The position numbers and the translations under genes were made by a program. Shown in pieces: positions 8,817-14,694 of a stretch of 64,000 bases of DNA (within the stretch, counting starts at the first letter, position 1; every line of letters starts with the position of its first letter). The stretch is from Thermocatellispora tengchongensis (GTDB taxonomy: Bacteria > Actinomycetota > Actinomycetes > Streptosporangiales > Streptosporangiaceae). Under the pieces are notes generated by a model. That model was not told the DNA's origin. It saw nothing but the letters and a program-made list of their open reading frames with translations, and did not search any database. The stretch is taken from positions 62,001 through 126,000 of the forward strand of contig NZ_JACHGN010000025.1 of assembly GCF_014202315.1 (NCBI RefSeq), read 5' to 3'.

Positions 8817-9678
8817 CACCCCCGCGCGCATCGCGGTGCGCAGAACGTACAAGCTCTACATCGGGGGCGCGTTCCCGCGCTCGGAGTCAGGCAGGTCCTA
8901 TCCCGTGACATCCTCCCGAGGCACCCACCTCGCCAACGCGGCCCGTGCCTCCCGCAAGGACGTGCGCGACGCCGTGGTGGCGGCCCGCAAGGCGTTCCCC
9001 GGCTGGTCAGGGCGCACCGCCTACAACCGGGGGCAGATCCTCTACCGCGTCGCCGAGATGATGGAGGGCCGCCGCGCCCAGTTCGCCGCGGAGGTCATGG
9101 CCGCCGAGGGCATCGGCCGGCCCCGGGCCGATGCGGTCGTCTCGGCCGCGATCGACCGCTGGGTCTACTACGCCGGCTGGGCCGACAAGATCACCCACGT
9201 CCTGGGCGGGGCCAACCCGGTCTCCGGCCCGTACCTCAACCTGTCCGAACCCGAGCCGACCGGCGTGGTGGGCGTGCTGGCCCCCGCGGGCTCGCCCCTG
9301 CTGGGCCTGGTCTCGGTGCTTGCCCCGGTGATCACCACCGGCAACACCGCGGTCGTGCTGGCCGACGAGCACGCCCCACTCCCCGCGATCACCCTCGCCG
9401 AGGCCCTGGCCACCTCCGACCTCCCGCCCGGCGTGGCGAACATCCTCACCGGCCACCTCACCGAACTGGCCCCGCCCCTGGCCGCCCACGCCGACGTCAA
9501 CGCCCTGGACCTGACCGGCGCCGGCGACCTGTCCCGGGCCCTGGAGGAGTCCGCGGCCGGCACCCTCAAACGCGTACTGCGCCCAGGCCCCGCCGACTGG
9601 ACCGACCCCGACCCCGGCACCGCCCGCATGCGCCCGTTCCTGGAGATCAAGACCGTCTGGCACCCCACCGGCACCTGA
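8809..9678 (+). CDS. Shortened aldehyde-dehydrogenase-like protein lacking the catalytic cysteine region
   Basis: A 289-residue paralogue of the preceding enzyme. The N-terminal NAD-binding half is recognisable (YKLYIGGAFPRSESGRSYP, VYYAGWADKITHVLGG, TGVVGVLAPAGSPLLGL, TTGNTAVVLA). The protein stops soon after the cofactor domain, so the region that would carry the LELGG glutamate and the nucleophilic cysteine is absent. The TTG at 8809 overlaps the upstream stop by 8 bp and suggests coupling; a GTG at 8836 is the alternative. It probably cannot catalyse oxidation alone. It could be a structural partner of the active enzyme, because the gene pair looks intact and not like a random remnant. 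Confidence 0.8.
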   Translation: MADTPARIAVRRTYKLYIGGAFPRSESGRSYPVTSSRGTHLANAARASRKDVRDAVVAARKAFPGWSGRTAYNRGQILYRVAEMMEGRRAQFAAEVMAAEGIGRPRADAVVSAAIDRWVYYAGWADKITHVLGGANPVSGPYLNLSEPEPTGVVGVLAPAGSPLLGLVSVLAPVITTGNTAVVLADEHAPLPAITLAEALATSDLPPGVANILTGHLTELAPPLAAHADVNALDLTGAGDLSRALEESAAGTLKRVLRPGPADWTDPDPGTARMRPFLEIKTVWHPTGT

Positions 9679-9681
9679 ACC

Positions 9682-10827
9682 TCATCGCCGCGCCTCGGCC
9701 AGCCGCTCGTAAAGGCGCAACGCGCCCTCGACGCCGTCGGGCGAGATGAGCATGGCGAGGCCGTCGGCGCAGAAGCGCGCGGCCCGCTCCGCACGGGGCA
9801 GCATGACCCGCTCGTAGGCGCGCACCGCGGCGTCGAGGTCCGGCCCGGCGGCGACCGCCTCGGCCAGCTCGGCGCCCTCCAACATGGCCAGGTTGGCCCC
9901 GACGCCGAGCGGCGGCATCAGGTGGGCCGCGTCGCCCAGCAGCGTGACCCCGGGGACGTGCTCCCATCGGTGCGGGACGGGCAGGGCGAACAGGGGCCGG
10001 TTGACGAACGGGCCGTCGTTGCCGCGCAGCAGGTCGCGCAGTCGCTCGTCCCAGCCGTCGAACAGGCCCAGCAGGTACGCCCGCGTCGCCGCGCCGTCAC
10101 CGAGGTCCACACCGGCGCGTACGTCCCAGTCCCGCGGCCCGCGGAAGGCGGCGTAGACACGGATGCGGCCGTTGCCGTTGCGCTGCGCGATCAGGGCCCG
10201 GTCCCGGCCGTACGCCGCCATGCCGCCGTCGCCGACGAGTTCGGCGACAGCGGGGTGGCGGGCGTCGGCGTCCTCGAAGACGGTCTCCACGTAGGTCACT
10301 CCGGTGTACTCGGGCGTGCCGGGCGACACGGCCGGACGGACCCGCGACCAGGCGCCATCGGCCCCGACGACCAGGTCGAACTCCGCGGCGGAGCCGTCAC
10401 GGAACGACAGGCGGCAGGTGCCGTCGGGCAGCGGTGTCGCCGCGTCCACCCCACGGCCCCACTGCACGGTGCCCGGGGCCAGCGACTCGATCAGGAGCTC
10501 GCGCAGCACGCCCCGGTCGATCTCCGGCTTGGTCTCCTCCCCGGGGGCGGGCAGCCGGTGCCGCAGGAGGGCCGCGGACTCATCGAGGGTGCGCTGCTCC
10601 TGCCCCTCGGGCCGGGACAGCACCCGGAACCGGTCCAGCAGCCCCGCCTTGGCCAGGGCGAGCTGGCCGACGCCGGCGTGCATGTCGAGCGTGCCGCCCT
10701 GTTCACGGGCGCCGGGCGCGGTCTCGATCTCGAAGACGGTGACGGGAAGGCCGTGCGTCTGCAGGACGCGGGCAAGGGTCAGCCCGCCCGGCCCAGCTCC
10801 GGCGACAGCGATTCGAGGAGTTCTCAT
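9682..10827 (-). CDS. FAD-dependent monooxygenase, TetX-like
   Basis: A 381-residue class A flavin monooxygenase. The N-terminal dinucleotide motif VAGAGPGGLTLARVLQ binds FAD. The stretch EQGGTLDMHAGVGQLALAKA is strongly reminiscent of TetX-type enzymes, and VVGADGAWSRVRPAV and LLGDAAHLMPPLGVGANLAM are the second and third FAD/NADPH motifs. The ATG at 10827 precedes the FAD motif directly; the longer open frame runs through the promoter of the divergent regulator. Members hydroxylate aromatic substrates including tetracyclines, but related enzymes in antibiotic producers do other ring hydroxylations, so resistance is only a possibility. It is probably controlled by the divergent TetR. Confidence 0.88.
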   Translation of the reverse strand: MRTPRIAVAGAGPGGLTLARVLQTHGLPVTVFEIETAPGAREQGGTLDMHAGVGQLALAKAGLLDRFRVLSRPEGQEQRTLDESAALLRHRLPAPGEETKPEIDRGVLRELLIESLAPGTVQWGRGVDAATPLPDGTCRLSFRDGSAAEFDLVVGADGAWSRVRPAVSPGTPEYTGVTYVETVFEDADARHPAVAELVGDGGMAAYGRDRALIAQRNGNGRIRVYAAFRGPRDWDVRAGVDLGDGAATRAYLLGLFDGWDERLRDLLRGNDGPFVNRPLFALPVPHRWEHVPGVTLLGDAAHLMPPLGVGANLAMLEGAELAEAVAAGPDLDAAVRAYERVMLPRAERAARFCADGLAMLISPDGVEGALRLYERLAEARR

Positions 10828-10837
10828 AGCGGGGACA

Positions 10838-10867
10838 ATACACCGTATCGCCAAAATACGCCTGTAT
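10838..10867. promoter_or_regulatory. Twin operator-like dyads between the TetX-like and TetR genes
   Basis: Two small inverted repeats lie in tandem in the divergent promoter region: ATAC-ACC-GTAT at 10838-10848 and ATAC-GCCT-GTAT at 10856-10867, repeating every 18 bp and each followed by CGCC. Position and symmetry suit binding by the adjacent TetR-family regulator. This is inference from sequence symmetry only. Confidence 0.5.
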
Positions 10868-10922
10868 CGCCCCGGACGCTGTAGTGTGAACCCGCACAGC
10901 GGACCACTAGATGCGAGGCGCG

Positions 10923-11669
10923 ATGAGAGCACGACACGACTCGGGCGACGGCGAGCCGATGCTCATCTGGGAACGGCCCGAGCCGCCCAGCCGCCCCGCG
11001 CCGAGCCCGCTGAGCCGCGAGCGGATCGTCCGCGCGGCCATCGACCTGGCCGACGCCGAAGGGCTCGACGCGGTGTCCCTGCGCAAGGTCGCCGCCGCCC
11101 TGAACGCCGGGCCGATGCGGCTGTACGGCTACCTGTCCACCAAGCAGGAGCTGCTGGACCTCATGGTGGACGAGGTATACGGCGAGATCATGGCCCCCGG
11201 ACCGGCCGCGGAGGACTGGCGGGCGGCGCTACGCGACCTCGCCCACCGCACCCGGAGCGCCGCCCTGCGCCACGAGTGGTTCGCCGACCTGCTGGGCAGC
11301 CGCCCCAACCTCGGCCCCAACGCGCTGGCCTTCCTCGACGCCTCATTCGCCGCCCTGCACCGCGCACCGGGCCTCACCAGCCTGGACGCCGCGCTCCACG
11401 CCGGCGGCACCGTGACCGCCTACGTGATCGGCGCGGTACGGCGCGAGATCACCGAACTACGCGCCGAGCGCGCCTCCGGCATGGACAAGACCCAATGGCA
11501 GCGCGCCTCCGGCCCCTACCTCACCCGAATGCTCGCCACCGGCCGCTACCCCGCCCTTGAGCGAGCCATCCAGGCGGACGACTTCCCACCCGACCCCGCC
11601 ACCGCCTTCGCGTCCGGGCTGGAGTGCGTACTCGACGGGATCGCGTCCCGGGTGAGCCCGGAGAGCTGA
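10923..11669 (+). CDS. TetR/AcrR-family transcriptional regulator with TetR_C-type C-terminal domain
   Basis: A 248-residue repressor-type protein. Residues 30-75 form the TetR helix-turn-helix (SRERIVRAAIDLADAEGLDA, then KVAAALNAGPMRLYGYLSTK). The C-terminal half resembles the TetR_C class that also regulates tetracycline determinants. An ATG 12 bp upstream (10911) is an alternative start; the chosen one has a GCGAGG Shine-Dalgarno-like sequence just before it. It is divergent from the flavin monooxygenase gene and probably represses it and itself through the dyads at 10838-10867. Confidence 0.9.
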   Translation: MRARHDSGDGEPMLIWERPEPPSRPAPSPLSRERIVRAAIDLADAEGLDAVSLRKVAAALNAGPMRLYGYLSTKQELLDLMVDEVYGEIMAPGPAAEDWRAALRDLAHRTRSAALRHEWFADLLGSRPNLGPNALAFLDASFAALHRAPGLTSLDAALHAGGTVTAYVIGAVRREITELRAERASGMDKTQWQRASGPYLTRMLATGRYPALERAIQADDFPPDPATAFASGLECVLDGIASRVSPES

Positions 11670-12022
11670 GCCTACGGGCCGGTCACGCGCGGTCGTACCG
11701 CTCGGCCAGGCTGTGCCAGCGGGGGCAGGGGGCCGAGTTCGCCCGGCAGCGGCCATCTCGGCGCGCCCGGTGTCGGCGGCGCGCTGGGCTGCGCTCACCG
11801 AGGTACGGCCATGCACGATGTGTGCTGGTCCACTGGCAAATGCCGCTGAACGGCGCGGCAGTGGAGCGGGCCGGGACGGATCGGACGGACCCCGGCCCCG
11901 GGGGGAGCGCGAGGGTTCTCCCTCGCCGGGGTGTGGGGGGAGCCCCACTGTCACAGTCCCGAGCGAAGCGAGGGGCCGCGCTCTTCGCCCGGACCAAGCG
12001 CGCGCCCCCGCTCCCAAATCAA
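11670..12022. other. Chromosomal flank between the TetR gene and attL; no gene supported
   Basis: About 350 bp with the same high GC as the chromosome. Open frames exist on both strands but have no recognisable domain or convincing ribosome-binding site. A minus-strand frame ending near 11683 has a C-terminal string that loosely recalls the tail of IS5-type transposases; this is too short to call. Confidence 0.5.
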
Positions 12023-12065
12023 GAGCCGACGAGGGGAATCGAACCCCTGACCTGCTGTTTACAAG
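12023..12065. repeat. attL: 43-bp partial tRNA-Thr copy
   Basis: The 43 bp are identical to 28690-28732. On the minus strand they cover the anticodon loop through the discriminator base of tRNA-Thr, without the 5' half, so no functional tRNA is encoded here. Identity stops abruptly after the anticodon-loop AAG on the inner side. Confidence 0.95.
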
Positions 12066-12149
12066 CTAGGCACGGAGCTGAGACCAGAGCCTCGCCGCCC
12101 TGGTCAGACGTATGGAGGTGATCGCCCGGGTGCGGGGTTGTGTGCCTGC

Positions 12150-12178
12150 GTTGCTGTACTTCTGTGCTGTACAGCAAC
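12150..12178. repeat. Left-end TGCTGTAC-N5-TGCTGTAC direct repeat
   Basis: TGCTGTAC occurs at 12152-12159 and 12165-12172, separated by five bases. The same arrangement occurs near the right end at 28621-28641. The left copy is also part of a perfect 10-bp inverted repeat, GTTGCTGTAC with GTACAGCAAC. Position 85-90 bp inside the att core suggests arm-type integrase or Xis binding sites. Confidence 0.6.
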
Positions 12179-12221
12179 GGCCCTGGTCTGGGCGAACAGA
12201 GCTGTAGCCGGGGAGCCCGGT

Positions 12222-12335
12222 GGCAAGCGGACCCGAACCGCAGGGCCGCCAAGGCCCGAGGACTGGAAGCCGCGCGGCAAGCTGGCCTTCCGCTTTTCAG
12301 GCGGAGTAGGCATCCTACTCGCCTGATCGGGAGCG
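12222..12335. repeat. Left copy of a structured, tRNA-like imperfect repeat
   Basis: This segment shares blocks with 14232-14380. CCTTCCGCTTTTCAGGCGGA (12286-12305) is identical in both, and GGCAAGCG(G)ACCCG-ACCGCAGGGCC is nearly identical. On the minus strand the 20-bp block folds as an anticodon-arm-like hairpin with loop CTGAAAA, as in tRNA-Phe(GAA). No full cloverleaf was found, so it is not called a tRNA. Confidence 0.6.
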
Positions 12336-12415
12336 TTATAAAGGGCTTGGGGAAGGTGGCATGGACGCGACCCGGCGACCCCGAGCACCGAAAGCCGCGT
12401 GGCAGAGATCGCCGA

Positions 12416-12868
12416 TCATGCCATGACGGCACATATCAACAGCAGTGACAGCCCGTAGAGCCCGATGGCGAAGTGCAAGACCACCCACAGCCGATGAAGG
12501 CGGATGCGATGCATCCGGGGGAAGGCACGGTAGTGATCAGCGCGTGCCTTCACCAACCTCTCATCAGTGCCCAGTACCCCACGCTCCGCAAGGTCTTTGG
12601 TCAAAGCACGCGCCTGAGACAGGTGGTAGGAAGCCCTCTCGTAGTACTTCGAGACAGCGACAGCGCCGTACAGGCCAGTCATCGAGATAAAGACACACAA
12701 GGGCAAAACGTACAGCGAGAAGCGCTGCTGAACGATCAGAGCGCTCAAGGCTGCTGTGATGACGATCAGAAGGTTGCTAAGCGTCGAACGCTGAGTCTCA
12801 CACTGGCGTAGCTGCTCCCGATGTTCCTTCCAGTAGGCGCGTATCGCTTCATCCGAGATCTCGGCCAT
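12416..12868 (-). CDS. Small three-helix membrane protein, divergent partner of the DUF4062 protein
   Basis: A 150-residue protein of no certain family. An N-terminal charged helix (EHREQLRQCETQRSTL) leads into a hydrophobic hairpin at about residues 32-70 (LLIVITAALSALIV, then YVLPLCVFISMTGLYGAVAV). A soluble helical stretch of about 55 residues follows, then a third transmembrane helix (WVVLHFAIGLYGLSLLLICAV). The layout recalls small SLATT- or RipA-like membrane proteins found with nucleotide-signalling and TIR-like sensors, but no diagnostic motif can be cited. GGCGGAG precedes the ATG. Only 89 bp separate it from the divergent DUF4062 gene, so a shared promoter region is likely. A membrane-disrupting effector role is inference. 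Confidence 0.75.
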   Translation of the reverse strand: MAEISDEAIRAYWKEHREQLRQCETQRSTLSNLLIVITAALSALIVQQRFSLYVLPLCVFISMTGLYGAVAVSKYYERASYHLSQARALTKDLAERGVLGTDERLVKARADHYRAFPRMHRIRLHRLWVVLHFAIGLYGLSLLLICAVMA

Positions 12869-12957
12869 TGACTCCGCCCCACCTGCATCCGGATACCATG
12901 TGCTGCACGGACCGCCCTGGTTCGCAAGTGAACCTCGACCGGTGGAGACATCGTATC

Positions 12958-14079
12958 GTGAGAGTCTTTATCAGCAGCACACGGAAAGGCTTGGAGGAAG
13001 AGCGCGACTCCCTCCCCGGTTTGATCACCGCGCTGGGCCATACGCCAGTGCGCTTCGAAGACTTCTCAGCCCAGACCACTCCGAGCAGAGAGGCATGCCT
13101 GGCGGCTCTGGAGTCCGCAGATGTCTGTCTGTTCATTTTGGGTCCCAACTATGGTCACGTGTTCCCGGAAACTGGACAGTCGGCCACGCATGACGAATGG
13201 GTGCACGCACAACGTCTGGGGACGCCACGGCTGGTCTACCGTAAGACCGGGGTGATATTCGAGCCCGACCAGCACAAATTCACGCGCATCGTGGAGGCTT
13301 ATGCGACAGGCGTGTTTCGGGACTCCTTCTCCAACAGCGTGGAGCTTCAGACCAAGGTCGTCAAAGGCTTGCGCGAGCTGGATTCAAAACCATCTCCCCT
13401 AGAATTCAGAAGATTGACCCAGAAGCCTCCCCTCATCTGGATCGCAGATGACGACAGAGTACATTCATTTGGTAGCAGTCAAGACTCTCTACTCGAACTA
13501 CACGTGCTACCAATGGATTACCCTGGGTACTCGGCCCGCGAGATGGACCGATTCACTGATTCGCTAGTGAGTCGGGTCCGCGGGACCGAATACATCGAGA
13601 GTGGCCAGGCGCTCCACCTTTTCAGATCCCAGGATCACGCGGCTGTCAGTATCGAGAGCAATCAGCATCGCGCATGGGACAAACCCCAAAAAGGGGAGAT
13701 CAGAGAAGTTCGTCTGTATAAGACGGGGCAGGTCTCCGTTCGATCAACCCTCCCCAGAGACCAGATGGGCTCAATTCTGGATCCCGAAGCGCTACCGAAG
13801 CAGCTCGCTGAGATGCTGCGATTTATAGGAGCGTTGGGCATTATCCAACAAGGACATGTCGTCGTGGCAGCCGGCGTGCCGTCGGACGGACTCATCAGCG
13901 TCGATACCTTTGATCCGCATCGCTTGCGGACCCGTGCCCAGCCGTTGGGCTTTGGCCGTTCGGCTGGCATGTACCGCACTGAACCGGACGAGTCCATCAG
14001 CCTGGCAGCTTTGGAGAATGGAGCTCACGAAGTCGGCAGCGACCTCTCCCGAGCACTGTTTGGTCGGCTACGGACGTAA
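12958..14079 (+). CDS. DUF4062 (TIR-like fold) domain protein with uncharacterised C-terminal region
   Basis: A 373-residue protein. The first 95 residues are a DUF4062 domain, starting MRVFISSTRKGLEEERDSL and containing PVRFEDFSAQTTPSREACL, DVCLFILGPNYG and SATHDEWVHAQ. DUF4062 has a TIR/SLOG-like fold and commonly serves as the N-terminal module of defence STAND proteins. Here it is not fused to an NTPase; the C-terminal 230 residues match no domain I know. The GTG at 12958 starts exactly at the domain and follows GGTGGAGA; an ATG 90 bp upstream would run into the neighbouring promoter. Codon use is less GC-rich than the chromosome, suggesting transfer. Confidence 0.82.
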   Translation: MRVFISSTRKGLEEERDSLPGLITALGHTPVRFEDFSAQTTPSREACLAALESADVCLFILGPNYGHVFPETGQSATHDEWVHAQRLGTPRLVYRKTGVIFEPDQHKFTRIVEAYATGVFRDSFSNSVELQTKVVKGLRELDSKPSPLEFRRLTQKPPLIWIADDDRVHSFGSSQDSLLELHVLPMDYPGYSAREMDRFTDSLVSRVRGTEYIESGQALHLFRSQDHAAVSIESNQHRAWDKPQKGEIREVRLYKTGQVSVRSTLPRDQMGSILDPEALPKQLAEMLRFIGALGIIQQGHVVVAAGVPSDGLISVDTFDPHRLRTRAQPLGFGRSAGMYRTEPDESISLAALENGAHEVGSDLSRALFGRLRT

Positions 14080-14694
14080 TCATTTGTAGTCCCTTGATTC
14101 AGCAGACCGCTCCACCTGGTGAACCTCGTTCTCCGGCCTCCTCAAGTACTGGGCCACTCACGGCAGGTTTGCCATGCCAATCGTGGCGCTGGGTTAGCGC
14201 GCTCCGTGTACCGAGAACCTGCTTACCCGATGGCAAGCGACCCGTACCGCAGGGCCCAGGGCTGGGATATCTGGCCCACCCGACCAGATCGGGAATATGC
14301 TCGCGACAACCATCAGGAATGGAAGCCCCGTGGCAGCATGACCTTCCGCTTTTCAGGCGGAACAATCATCCTGCTCGGGTGACGGTGGCGTGGGTGCGTC
14401 GGTGGGCGGGGACGTTGCTGTCAGTGCTGCTGTCACCCCAGCCATGGTCACCCGGTGGCAAGGCCCGACGGAGGAGGGCCTTGCCGGCGATCGCCCCAGC
14501 CCATACGGCGAGGGCCGAAGTCCGCGATCGTCACGGCCTCAGCCCGCTTCAGACAACGGGAACCCGCCCGGAGATAGAGCTTACCTGCCGGGCCTCGATC
14601 ACATAGGCTTTCGCAGAGGCGGGCTCAAGATCTGTCTCATAGTAGGCGATCAGACCATTGCAGTTAGTTTGAGCTCGCGCCAGCGGAGGTGGCC
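14080..14694. other. Intergenic region without a supported gene; holds the second structured repeat
   Basis: The first half holds the tRNA-like repeat at 14232-14380. The second half (14390-14694) is plain GC-rich sequence followed by an AT-richer stretch before the STAND gene, where its promoter must lie. Open frames across it have no recognisable product. Confidence 0.5.
14232..14380. repeat. Right copy of the structured, tRNA-like imperfect repeat
   Basis: It shares CCTTCCGCTTTTCAGGCGGA (14342-14361) with the left copy at 12286-12305, plus flanking blocks, with a longer insert between them. On the minus strand ACCCGA and TCGGGT at the outer edges are complementary, closing a possible long stem. 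The pair of repeats frames the DUF4062/membrane-protein module. Confidence 0.6.

Noticed and set aside
11683-11850. Possible IS5-type transposase remnant on the minus strand
   Set aside because: Only a short C-terminal string (WHSLAERYDRA) recalls such transposases; there are no catalytic residues, inverted repeats or target duplications.
12966-14079. DUF4062 gene as the N-terminal part of a broken DUF4062-STAND fusion with the protein at 14695
   Set aside because: The DUF4062 protein has its own long C-terminal region and stop; the STAND gene has its own ribosome site and a complete DUF4365 N-terminus, and a repeat-containing 615-bp gap separates them.
12286-14361. Possible tRNA-Phe genes at the two structured repeats
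   Set aside because: The anticodon-arm-like hairpin is present, but a complete 7-5-5-4 cloverleaf with a proper T-loop could not be drawn for either copy, so they are reported only as tRNA-like repeats.
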